Positions 46,001 through 56,659 of a DNA stretch of 64,000 nt are shown in pieces. The notes beneath the pieces are model-generated. The model did not search any database, was not told the origin of the DNA, and saw only the letters and a program-made list of their open reading frames with translations. Each line of letters begins with the position of its first letter. The first letter of the stretch is position 1. The DNA is taken from contig CM042086.1 of NCBI GenBank assembly GCA_023512835.1, forward strand, positions 21,397,029 to 21,461,028, given 5' to 3'. The position numbers were made by a program, and so were the translations under genes. Source of the DNA: Taxillus chinensis. Its lineage: Eukaryota > Streptophyta > Magnoliopsida > Santalales > Loranthaceae.

Positions 46001-49000
46001 AATAATTAGTTCTTCTTTTCAACATTAAAACCCTAGTTTTTGGGATTCTTAAAAAGTAGAGTTTGAGTTCATTCATTCCTGATCAAGTTAGATTTTGATC
46101 CAAATATGGAAGAGTTTGGGGGGTTTCTTCTTTCTTCTTTGTATCATCATACTTTTATCATAGGTATGTCATAATTGAGTAATTTCTGGTTCTACAGTTA
46201 TGCCATACCCAACTATATCCAACTATATTAAAATGCTTTTAGTAATATCTGGTTCTACAGTTATGTCATAATTGAAAATTTATAGGATTGCATTAATTAT
46301 TGTGTGAAACCAAAATTCCTAGACGCATGTGTTTTATTTTTATCTTTTTAAGTAGTTAGCTTAGTTAACTAGTTTTCTTCATAATTAATAAAATAATATT
46401 GAGTTGGTGGTAATTTAAATGGATAGGAAACGTTTAGACCTGTTCCTCAGGTGTCAGGCTAATCTTTGGATTGCCAATGGAAGCTCCAGTCAAGTCCTGA
46501 GCTTTGTGGACCCAGTCGTGGAGAGGATTGATAGGAAGTAGACAAGTTAGAAAAACGCCAATGGCTAATACAATAGAGAGCAACCAAGGTGGTTTCTTAT
46601 GGGGGAGGTACGACAATGCCTACTCAACCTATTCAGGTTCAGCGGTTTTAAAGGGTTATCCCCATGGAAGTCTTCTGAAAGGAGAGAAATCACCATATAT
46701 TTGAAAATACAGAGTAATTCTTAGGGAGTGAAATGAATTGATGGTTCAGCTTTTAGATATTGTTGTGTTTTTTTTCTTGGCAAATTTTTTGATCTCCTGG
46801 CCTCTTCTAATTTGAAAATTTGCCACTGCCTTGGTTTTTGAACAAAAGTTTGCTTTCCAATATAAAATCTTCATAATACTTGGATTTATTTAGATTACCA
46901 AGTTTGTACAAGATTAGTATTAACTATGCTCCATGAGGGATCAGTATTTGTTGAACAAGCTACAACTACACATTATAACTGCAGTTATTTATTATTAAGT
47001 AGGTAATGTTCTTTATCATCCACAAATTACCACCTACAAATGACATACCCAAAAGTAGACTTCTTGTTGAATTGGGATCCATTAACTAAAGTCAAAGTCG
47101 GCATATTTTGTAATGCCTAAGTATCCATACTTAGAAAATATAATATATTGACCTAAAGGAAAGCTTCAAATATGCCAAAATACAGTTTACAATGATCGCA
47201 CGAATTATACTTGAATTGACTCACAAAATTAATTGCATATGAAATTTTAAGTCTAGTGTGAATCAAATAGAACAATTTTTTTACTAATCTATGATATCTC
47301 TTTGTTCGTTGGAACCTGATCAAGATAAATAGTTAGACCATAATTCATCTCAATAGGAGTATCTAAAAGTTTTCGGACCGAGTAACTAATTTATGTGAGA
47401 AATAAGAATATTTCATTCTCTTTGCTAACGTATTGGACACACACACATATACATCGTAGTCTAATCCTTTGTCTTATAACAATTAATAGTTAGAAATAAA
47501 TTTTTTTTATAACAATTAATACTTAAGAATCATAAATACAAATAATAAATACAGTTTAAAAAACTAAAGAGTCAATATAATAACTACAATAAAAGCTTTC
47601 TAGTTGCCTAGATTAATGAATTTAAATTAAGTTGCAACAGTTTTAGTTAGTAGGTCCAGAATATACTTCTATTGAAAGAAAAAATTTTTCTACTTGGATC
47701 AGGATACTTCAATGCTGAGGAAGTATTTTAAAATACTCAAGTCCTTTATCTCAAATTCTTTCATCAAATGACAACGGAATTTTTCTATCTCAATTATATA
47801 ATTATATGTAACAATCATGTCATTAACATAAACAAGAAACAATGCAATATAATTATCTCTTTTATAAAACAAAATGTGATTAGCCAAGACCTGCTTGAAA
47901 TCATACGTCTATATTCAGTGGCTCATTCGACTAAACCAAGCATTTGGTAATTGTTTCAAATCATATAATGCCTTTTTCAGCTTGCATACTTTTGCTTCTT
48001 TTGATGTAAAACCTAGAGGAGGATCCATATATACCTTTTTTACCAAGTCATCATCAAGGAAAACATTTTTCACATCAAACTATCGTAATAACTAGTATAA
48101 ATTAGTTGCAAGAGACTAATAGTATTTATTTTAGCCACATGAGCAAAGATTTCTAAATAGTCAATCCCATACGTCAAAATGTAACCTTTAGAAATTAATC
48201 TATTCTTATATCTTTCCATTGTTCCATCTGACTTATATTTTACCGTAAACACTCATTTGCATCCTACTATCTTCTTATTAAGAGGTAACTTAACCATTTT
48301 CTAAGTGTAATTCATCTAAAGAGCCTTCATTTCTTCTACCATGGCAAACATGCATTTGAGATTTTTTGGAACTTTCTCAAAAAGAGTACAAATAGACAAG
48401 CAAAAACAAGATAAGCTTTAGATAAGCAATGATAAGAGATAAAATCAAAAATAAAATAAACATTAGAAAATTATTTTGAAAAACCCAATCTATCAAACTC
48501 TACTATCACAAAGAGTATCTTCGATTTGCAATATTTTTTAAACTAGAATCCAAAGTATCATTTGAATTTGAAGCTATAGGTAAGGGAATTTGTGTTGCAT
48601 GGTCAATCGTATAATTTTTTCCGATGGCATGGTAATATCATTAAGAGGATCAAGGTTGAAAGTAGCATTCCGTCTTGTGTAAGACTTGTCAAACACTTAA
48701 GCTGGCCTCTCACTCTCACTCATCAGCTACTATAGGATTATGAGATTTTAATGCCCCAAATGCTAACGGCATACAATATCTTTTCTTTGGCAAGTGTTTT
48801 GTTCCCAACCTAGAATCCATGACTAGACTCGAAGTTCAAAGTTCTTGACTCTTCCATAAAATCCTTCTCTCTATTAATGTCAATTGTCATCTTCGTGATA
48901 TTGACTTAAAGCACGCAATAAGTAGGATATAAAAGAATACCAGACAATTAAATGTTTGATAAGTAGGCTAATAGAGAGAAGATTATTAAAAAAATAAGAA

Positions 49001-52000
49001 AAGTAAATTTGAACACAAAAAAAACAGGCGAGAGTAAGACACTGATAGCCCTAGTGATAGACATGAGAGTCTCATTAGCAACTTGAACAAACTTAATAGG
49101 TGAAGAGAGGTAATCAGAGAGAAATTACTAGTCATGTAATTAGTAGCTCATAAATAAATAACCAAAGTATTATTGGGAGAAAAAAGTAAGACCACATTAG
49201 AATCATCCTCCAATTAAAATCTTCAAGAGACATGAGAAGCAAAAGAGGAATAGCTCACAAATAAAGTTGCAGATCAGGATTTCTGATTGATTTTCCTCTT
49301 AGCTTGTTTATACCATTCTAAGTAGTCATGCTTCTTCTAGCAAGTAACAACCATATGTGTAGTACTGTTGCAATGAGTGCAATAATAAGTAGAGGAACCA
49401 CTAAGACAAGCTAGTCGAGGATTACCCTTCCAGACATCAAGTGTTGAACATTCAGAATACTCCTTAGTACCCATAGCCAGTTATCTCTGCACCTCACGAT
49501 GAACCATAGAATATGCTTCTTCTAAGGTAGATAATTGAGAGATAACCAAAACACGATTATTGACTTGATCCAAGTTATGATCAAGACCTGCAAGAAACAT
49601 ATAAACTCGATCCTTTGCTACACATTTCAAGTATTTTTGAGAATCAACATGACATTATATTATTGGGTTGCCAATAATCCAACTCATGAAAATGAAGTTC
49701 AACTCATTATAGTATTCAGTGAGAGGTTGGCCCTCTTGATGTAGTTGAAAAGGCATCTTCATAAGGTCATACCCCTTATAAGAGTTAAAAGGCATCAAGG
49801 TAACTCCTCTTAACAGCATCCAATACTTTCTTAGCTATTCCACACAACACAAAAATGAGACATTAGATATAAAGTCATGAAATCAATTAATTATAACTTA
49901 ACAAGTGCATTTTCATCATAATCCGAGTGACTTTCTAAAGATGCCACCTTTCTTCTTGTGATATACCCCTTCTTCTCTCTACCATCAATATGCATTTCCA
50001 AGACGTTAGACCAAATACGATAATTTGTACCATCTAGTTTAATATGGATTGACATATTGGCCCCTTAAATGGTGACAATTGGTTGCATCTTGTAGGTCTC
50101 TTAAATGGTGATAATTTGTACCATCTTGTTATCATGTATAAGTCAAAGTCAAGACAACACTTGCTTAGAGATGACTAAACACCATAACACAGTGTTCAAA
50201 GTCAATCTCCCACAATCACTCCAATACAGTCAGCCCAGTAAAGAGATTACAAACTTGTGCTTGCTTGGAGTTATAAACCTTACAAATGATAATTAACTCC
50301 ACGGTAACTCCAAACCTTGCAGTGGTGTACGACGGCAAAGGGCAGCGATGGCAATGGTGGTGGTTCCCTGCAGTGGTACGACCAGGTGACAACAATGACT
50401 ACTTGTAGCATCATAGCTAGAAGTGTTGCAATTATGATAAGTCGCGTGACACCTGCACTAGTGGGCAGCAACGGATGGTGACACCAAGGTTCAAAAATAC
50501 GTGAGGCGGGAACGGTACGGCCGAAGGCTGGACGGATATACGGGCGCCTCAGTACGGTCGAGGCGGGCGCCTCAACCTTACACAATAATTTTATGCTGGA
50601 AATATTATCATACTAAAATAACTTAAATTTCTCCACAACTTTAATAGAAATATATTACAATCATAATAGTCTTACACTTTATAAAATCAAACTAAAAATA
50701 TAAATCAAGTCTCACTCAAAAACAAAATTAAGTCTTTGTAATCAATTTCAAATATTCAATAAAACAAAACAACTGAAGGTCTCAAATAGACACTCTAATC
50801 TTAATTGAATAGTGTGTCATCCGTATCTAATGGTCGAAATTTTGGATCCCAAAATGGTTCTTCACTAGAAAAGTCATCCGTTTCCGGTTCATCTTCCGAT
50901 TCAATCAAAATGTTTTTTCCTTTTCCTACACCAAAATAATTAAAAATAACATCAATATATATATATATATATATAAAATTTTAAATATAATGAAATTCTT
51001 TCATTTAATTATTAAACATTACTAAACTTACTTGAACTTCTACTTGTCTCTCCTTGCAAATTTTCACTTGGTTCGCATGAAAGGTTTGCAAAATCTCCAT
51101 CAATATCATCTTCAATTATCCATTCATCATCCGAAGGCACATCAGTGGCTAGTAGAGAGTCAACACCATCAAGTAGGTAAGTTTTGTTTTCTAATGAACT
51201 TATCCCTCAACTTTCTATTATACATGATATAAACTAAAGAGTTTAGTTTCTCTGTGGCCAATCGATTTCTTCTTTTAGAATGAATCTACAAATATAAATG
51301 AAAATAAAATTAGTATAAATAAATATATATTAAAAAATATATTCTAAATTTGTAATTTCATACGTACCCAATTGAATGCACTCCAATTTCGTTCACAACC
51401 GGATGATAAACAAGTGAGACTTAAAACTCTCACTGCAAAAGATCTTAACTCTGGGGTATGATCCCCAAATTGAATCCACCAATCAACTACAATAATAATT
51501 CACCTAGTTAGAAATTAGATAAATAATTATAGAATACTTAAATGAGATTTTGACTTACCGGATTTATATTTATGTATAGTACTTTGTGCCAATGTGAAGC
51601 CAAACAACCCATTCTTTTCTCTGAAATCTGTAATTTGTAGACAAGCCTTCTCTCTTTCTTTAAAATTTGGTATAAGCTTCTCCATGCACATCAATAACCC
51701 AGTCTTAATCTCTATATGAGTGGAGATTTGTTCTGAATATTGAAATCTAGGATTCATAAAATAAGCAGCTGCATACAAAGGGCGATGTAATTGGAAATCC
51801 CATTTGTTGTCAATAATCTTCCAAATCTCACTATATGCTCCATATTCATCCCCTAAATTTTTGGCTATCTCCTCTTTAGCTGCATCCATTGCTCCATAAA
51901 TAAATCCCATTCCAGGGATCTTCTCCTGAATCTGCTAATCTCAACACACTAACAAGAGGTCTAGTTGTCTTCAATGCATAAGACATACTTAACCAAAAAT

Positions 52001-55000
52001 TCTCATCCCTCACAATGATCTTTTTCAATTCTTTTCCTTCTACTTTATTTGCCCACGAGCTTTCCCTCCATTCCTGTGAAGTTAACATCTGCTCCAAAGG
52101 CTCACGCAATTCATACAAACTTTGTAATGTCAAGTACGCTGTAGCAAACCTAGTAGGAGCAGGCCGAATTAAGTCTTTTTTTGTAAACTTCCTCATCAAT
52201 GCCAATATCCACCCATGATTATAAATAAACTGGGTCACCTATTAAGAAACACACAATTTAGTAATGAAAGTTTAATTAAATAAATAATATCGTAAAGAAA
52301 TAAATATACCTTCTTTGCTTTTCTCAACGCCATTTTATGTTGGGGTAGTTCTCCAATTTTCTCAAGAATCAAATCCAAGCAATGTGCAGCACATGGTGTC
52401 CACCATAATTTTGTCCTTTTCTTCATTAACATTTGTCCAAGCTTTTTTATAGTTAGAGGCATTATCGATTCCTACTTGAACAACAAAATCCTCTCCAATC
52501 TCTTCAACTACATCATCCAATATTTGAAATATCATCTTTGCATCTTTCACTGCATCACTAACATCAATAGAACGCAAGAAAATTGTTCCACGTGGATTAT
52601 TGACAAGAATGTTGATCAACTGTCGCCCCCTTGTATCTTTCCAACCATCTGATAATATGGACACTCCTGTTTGCACCCATGTCTTCTTCACTTCATTCAC
52701 AAAAGTTTGAGTATTTTCTTCCTCCTTTTTTAAAATGGTAGTCTTCAACTCATAACTACTAGGTACTTTCAAACCAATTCCATAACGGCCGATTGCCCGA
52801 CACATGCTAATAAATGATGGACTATCAATAACATTAAAAGCAAGAGCATTATCAAAGAAACATCGACCAATCTCCGCACACACATCCTCACGTAATTCCT
52901 TATTAGTAAGTCTTTTTTTAGGTTCACTGTTATCCATATCATTGATCTCCTCAACATCATCCTCTAAAATCCCCAAGAATCTATCCATAGGTCCCCTATT
53001 CATTCTTTGAGTAACACCATCACTACTTGAACCTCTCATAGACCCACTGTTCAATGTTGTGCACCTGTCAATAATCTCCTCTTTAGCTAGTTGATTTAAT
53101 TTTTTTGACTTCTCCGAATCATCAAAATTTTTTTTTATTTCATCTCTAACTTCTGGTTGAACTTTTGGACATGGGGCAACATTACCCCTTTTACTTGCAA
53201 GATGTTCCTTCAATCTAAATACACCCCCTCTTATTTCCTTTTCACAAAATTTGCATCAAATATACTTATATCCTTTTTTTTTATCTTTCTCAATTTCAAT
53301 CCCATACTTCCAAGCTGGATCTTTTCTTTGATTGCTTGCCATTACACCACAAATGGAAGTATGCTCAATGATCAACAACAATAAACAACACTGCAATTTG
53401 AATAATTAAACATAAAAACTAATATTAATGTTATTAATATATAACATAATGTTAATTAAATAAAAACAATTAGAAAAATATATATTAAGTATAATATATA
53501 CTCACAGCCACACAGACAGTTTCGGGCGAGAGAGAAGTGACAGAATCGGGCGAGAGGGAAAGACAAACGCGACGCGAGGCACGCCGAGGCTGCGTCGAGG
53601 CTCACGAGACTGCGTCGACGAGAGGCAAGGCTCGGCGAGGCTTGGCGAGGGTCGAGCTCAGCGAGACTGTGTCGACGCAAGTAGAGGCTAGGCGAAGCTC
53701 GGCGAGGCTGCGTCGACGCGAGGCGAGGCTGCGTCGAGGCACGGCGCGGCGAGGGACAGATCGTCGATGACGATTGCAGCGATCGTCGGTCGAGGCGGCT
53801 GCGTCGGGTACTGAGGTAGGGCTGCGTCGCGAGTGAAACGGTACGTTTTTTATACGTTGTTTTTTTTATTTAAAAAAATAAAGTCGCCCGCCTCACCCCG
53901 TACCGTGTGTGAGGCGGGCGTACAGACGGTGAGGCGGCCGCCTCACCCGCCCAGAACGGCCGACGAGTGTTCGCCGGCTCAGAGCGGCCGCCTCTGTATG
54001 TTCAGCTGCTGAGGCGCCGTACAGAGGCGGCGCCTCTGTACGTATTTTCGAACCATGGGTGACACTAGTGGTCATACTGAGGGATCGTCTGCTCAATTTG
54101 GAACTTGGACATGACAACAACTCCTAACCAAGATTCATGGCATGCGACTCTGGTGACTAGGATTCAGAAAAGAATGAAATTTTGTCCACACATGGGAAAA
54201 GCTGACTGAGAAGCTCTTGCAAGGGGTAGCAAAAGCACTTCTTCTGATTAGGGTCAGGGTAGGCTTTGATACCAAAAAGAAAAGAACAAAAAAACTAATA
54301 ATTCTTTTATATGTATTTATTGAGAAATTACATACCTAATTAGAAAAAAAACCTATTTAGGTAATCTAAATATATACCTAAATAATTATAACCATTGCCA
54401 ACTAATTAAGTGACAGCTCATTCCAACTACACCAATAGCCGAAGCAAATGGTAACAACTGCAATCAAAGCTTTAGTTGAGAATGTTAAAAATATTGCTCC
54501 GATACCATCAACCAAGTATATATAGATACAAAAATTGTAAAGGTATATTGTAAATACATAAAAATTTAAAACTCTAGTAAAGACAATAAATATCTCAAAC
54601 GGCATTACCATTGGAATATCCAATCCTAAATGATTTCTATCTCATAACATATGAGAAATGTATATTGATGGTAACGGAATATCAAGGGCTTACTCAAAAT
54701 CCTAGGGAAAAGGTAATAATAGAATAATAGTGGAAGAATCGGAAATACTTGGGAAGTTTAAAGCTAAGTTTTAAAGAATAATAATAGTCTTAATATGATA
54801 AGACCTTTAAGCTACCATTTTATGCTCCTTCTATGAAAAAGGTACCCTACATGTCTACGTAGGAATTATGTCTTGCATTAAGGATACACACACACACTAG
54901 TCACCCAGGGTACATGCAATGCATGCACACCATTAGATTTAGAATTATATAGTTTTAAAACTATTTACTTAAATAGCTTTTCTTCCTTTTCACTTTGCTC

Positions 55001-56659
55001 CTAAATTCATTCCACGCCATGCATACATCTTTTTCAATGAATAATGGGAAAACAAAATGCTAACACCAAACCCACCTGCGCACATATATAATAGTGTAGA
55101 TAAAGAGATGAGTGGCATTTTTGTAATTACTGGAATATATCTAACACTCAAGGGCTAATTAAGGAGAAGTTTAAGAGTTTATTGGTTTCACATTATAAAT
55201 TCCAAAGGAATCACCACATCTTTCAATGTGGGATTGGAGTGTCATATATTTGGTTAAGATTATTAATTTATTCCTATATTGACATATTATGCAGAGTTAG
55301 TGTCATTTCAGATACTATAGAACTGTACTTTTATTGTTAAAATATAAATTCTAAGAATTAGAAAATAATATCCAAAGAAAATATAAAGAGTTTTACTAAA
55401 TAAGCTTATCCAAAAATATTGTTAGAATTGATTACAGTGACAGGCTAGAAACCCCTAAGTGCAAATACACAAAATACAAACTCTATTTTGTGCATGAAGT
55501 TGGGTCTTGTGCAGAGAAGCTATTATAAAAAAGAAATTTTGGATGGATGCATTAACCTACTGATTCATGGTCCCACATTTGATGAAGTAGGTAGTCATAA
55601 CAACCACCAATGGCAACCAGAAGTCCTTCAATAAAAGATCCCAGATTGTTCTCTTTCATCACGTAAATCTGCGCAAAATGTTTCCAGTCAATTTTTTTTA
55701 CCATTATCAAGTCATGTGAATAACCTGTATAAAGAATAGATGACAGGTATGTTCCATTTTCTAATGCATCAGCACTTCATGTTCACCACCAATTTGCACA
55801 TTATTGGAGAGCTTTTCCCCTTGTTCACAAAGCCCAACAAACAACAAGCTGAGTCGGTTAGAAGAACTCGGCACCCACCCAGACGGGCAAACCAAATATC
55901 TTTGAGTGGGCTAGCCTCTGATGGAATCAGATTTAGGCCAATTCAAAGCAAAGACAGACCATCTAAATCTCTAGATTATTTGTTTGATACACAAAACATA
56001 ACAATTACCCTGCAACCATCGAAGTTTAATTTGCTATCACAGATTATCTTCCTCCCATTGTTATTGCTTAAAGTAATGCAATTTATCTTTTAACTTTTTC
56101 CTTGCACAACTTATAAAGATTATCGAATGCAATAAGCGTAAATAATATTCAATATTGGTGTAAGACATGAGAATTCTTACTGCATACATTGAGTTCAGAA
56201 TGAAACTATAAGCATACAAAATTTAAGATAATGAAAACCTTGTATCTTTAGAGAACTGGAATTTCCTACTAGGAGATGGTAGGAGAAAATTAGATAAAGT
56301 AGAACTCCCTGCCTGAAAGAACAGATCTCTGTGATAGCTTTCAGTTGGTGGCATAAGGGCATCAATGTAGACATGTTTTTCTATCCTCCATATGCGCAAG
56401 TAGCTAAAAAGATTCGACAATTCATCAAGTGCCTTGCGTGTAGATTTATCTGCATATATATATATATATATATAGTATAACAATAAGGATATATATGCTT
56501 GCAGTCTATGTCCAAATATGTAACTAACAAAAAATATGAGCATAACCAACCAGCAGGCAGTGCTCCCCTCAATCTAGGAAGGGCCTGATCTGCAGATCCA
56601 CAAAACCTCATTGCTACAATCTGCAGCCTATTTACAACAGCTTCAGCAAGACCAAGTTC
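39919..56659 (-). CDS. GCN2: eIF2-alpha kinase GCN2, C-terminal seven exons
   Basis: GCN2 is the cytosolic Ser/Thr kinase that senses uncharged tRNA through a histidyl-tRNA-synthetase-like domain and phosphorylates eIF2-alpha during amino-acid starvation. Seven minus-strand exons encode the last 258 residues in one continuous frame: 56551-56659, 56313-56449, 55561-55668, 45051-45136, 40595-40697, 40377-40499, 39919-40029. Landmarks include AVVNRLQIVAMRFCGSADQA, HVYIDALMPPTESYHRDLFF, SPGAVGTSLALETIIQ, VLICSRGGGGLLEERMELVA and DPSLREQYEYASEHDIKCLV, ending QFRNPFIWN. The kinase domain and most of the HisRS-like domain lie beyond 64000. Two introns (4.35 and 10.4 kb) and the upstream one (at least 7.3 kb) hold transposons. 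Oddities are a GC donor after the second exon and Cys in place of Arg in a GGRYD-type motif. No stop or frameshift is seen in the exons. Whether it is transcribed cannot be told here. Confidence 0.92.
40377..40499 (-). CDS. GCN2: GCN2 exon, C-terminal domain
   Basis: 123 bp, phase 0 at both ends, CAG acceptor and AAG|GTAATG donor. Encodes AEFVPISDPSLREQYEYASE and on to VSQKNFVK. Confidence 0.93.
40595..40697 (-). CDS. GCN2: GCN2 exon, glycine-rich C-terminal segment
   Basis: 103 bp, acceptor TTGCAG, donor AAG|GTTAATG. Encodes NETGISVLICSRGGGGLLEE and RMELVAELWEENIK. It completes an Arg codon split with the upstream exon. Confidence 0.93.
40844..41059 (+). repeat. Left LTR of the truncated copia
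   Basis: About 216 bp, AT-rich, TG...CA ends, directly followed by the primer site. Confidence 0.7.
41570..44998 (+). pseudogene. Decayed copia gag-pol
   Basis: In order: gag start (41570, KLNGSNYMDWSKIIRSYL); zinc knuckle CHYCRKLGHMKHEC (about 42300-42345); protease WIIDSGATDHMT (about 42543); integrase from 43130 (FVTFVDDYSRVTWLYLMKSH, VAERKNRHLHETA); reverse transcriptase from 44240 (KWVFAVKVNPDG, YAQTYGVDYSDTFSPV). There are many stops and frameshifts. The RT active-site box reads YVND instead of YVDD, and an integrase Asp is replaced in CTNNAKKYT. It cannot be functional. Confidence 0.88.
45051..45136 (-). CDS. GCN2: GCN2 exon, HisRS-like core
   Basis: 86 bp, acceptor GTCCAG, donor GAG|GTGTTT. 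Encodes KVNSPGAVGTSLALETIIQH then SNEEIKPL plus two bases of an Arg codon. It is flanked on both sides by transposon-filled introns. Confidence 0.92.
45137..46430. other. Intron DNA with a 70-bp direct repeat
   Basis: Part of a 10.4-kb GCN2 intron. The segments 45824-45873 and 45893-45945 are diverged direct repeats (CACAACATGAGATCA...TTTTTAGTAGAAT). A related stretch occurs at about 54620-54660 near an LTR-like region, so this may be an LTR remnant. No exon found. Confidence 0.45.
46434..46700 (-). pseudogene. Fragment encoding the end of a one-span membrane protein
   Basis: The minus frame is open from about 46620 to a natural-looking end (SLTPEEQV then stop). It encodes a proline/lysine stretch, one clear membrane span (WLLSIVLAIGVFLTCLLPI) and a short amphipathic tail. 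Upstream, the same frame continues with in-frame stops (FSPFRRLPWG, FKTAEPE). The content looks like an old host-gene copy, perhaps of a chloroplast or organelle membrane protein. I cannot name it. Confidence 0.4.
47010..50300 (-). pseudogene. Decayed Ty1/copia gag-pol, minus strand
   Basis: Minus-strand order from the right: gag near 50085-49270 (LDGTNYRIWSNVLEMHI), then poorly preserved middle, reverse transcriptase at 48252-47699 (KSDGTMERYKNRLISKGYIL, LFLVYVNDMIVTYN), and the start of RNase H near 47040. The RT box is YVND, and stops are frequent. The right end stops at about 47010 without an LTR. Its primer-site side lies beyond the hAT insertion at 50485-54057. It is the same family as the old copia at 58640-59777. 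Confidence 0.8.
50801..53342 (-). pseudogene. hAT transposase (BED finger, DUF659, dimerisation domain)
   Basis: Starts at ATG 53342 (MASNQRKDPAWKYG) and ends at TAA 50801. In order: BED-type zinc finger (CKFCEKEIRGGVFRLKEHL), DUF659-like block (SILSDGWKDTRGRQLINILV), catalytic middle (WWTPCAAHCLDLILEKIGEL, RFATAYLTLQSLYELREPL), and the C-terminal dimerisation segment (LTCLSSGCERNWSAFNWV). Introns have normal sites (for example AAG|GTATAT near 52308 and CCG|GTAAGT near 51557). Damage consists of an in-frame TGA just before the first zinc-finger Cys (53256-53258) and frameshifts near 52430 and 51900. It once encoded a transposase that cut and pasted the element but is now broken. Confidence 0.88.
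53560..53860. repeat. GC-rich subterminal array of the hAT element
   Basis: GCGAGGC, TGCGTCGA and CACGAGACTGCGTCGACG words recur many times. It lies between the transposase start and the right end and is probably a binding array for the transposase. Confidence 0.75.
54066..55560. other. Intron DNA with two copia primer sites
   Basis: On the minus strand, TGGTATCAAAGCC (54262-54274) and TGGTATCGGAGC (54496-54507) both look like tRNA-iMet primer sites. Each is next to AT-rich LTR-like DNA. The first probably belongs to the copia at 47010-50300, the second to another decayed copy. The rest, to the GCN2 exon at 55561, is AT-rich without recognised features. Confidence 0.5.
55561..55668 (-). CDS. 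GCN2: GCN2 exon with altered GGRYD-type motif
   Basis: 108 bp, acceptor TGCGCAG, donor TCA|GTAGGT. Encodes IYVMKENNLGSFIEGLLVAI then GGCYDYLLHQMWDHES. GCN2 and HisRS relatives normally have GGRYD. The Arg codon here reads TGT (Cys), a single C-to-T change from CGT. Confidence 0.9.
56313..56449 (-). CDS. GCN2: GCN2 exon with a GC donor
   Basis: 137 bp, acceptor TATGCAG. Encodes TRKALDELSNLFSYLRIWRI and HVYIDALMPPTESYHRDLFF then Gln. The next exon joins in frame only if the donor is CAG|GCAGGG, a GC-AG type intron. No GT stands there. Confidence 0.88.
56551..56659 (-). CDS. GCN2: GCN2 first exon in this window
   Basis: 109 bp, acceptor TATTCAG, donor CTG|GTTGGT. Encodes ELGLAEAVVNRLQIVAMRFC and GSADQALPRLRGALPA. 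The exon upstream was not found between here and 64000. Confidence 0.92.

Larger units (their letters stand above)
50485..54057 (-). mobile_element. Complete hAT transposon, disabled
   Basis: 3573 bp bounded by a perfect 8-bp target duplication GGTGACAC (50477-50484 and 54058-54065). Inverted ends are CAAGGTTCAAAAATACGT at the left and the inverse of CATGGTTCGAAAATACGT at the right. Subterminal regions are GC-rich and palindromic (GGCGGGCGCCTC, GAGGCGGCGCCTC), as expected of transposase-binding arrays. Inside is one minus-strand transposase gene with introns. It sits in the leader of a minus-strand copia, so it inserted later than that element. Confidence 0.92.

Noticed and set aside
53537..53770. 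Arg-rich frame in the hAT element
   Set aside because: Translation of the GCGAGGC/TGCGTCGA array.
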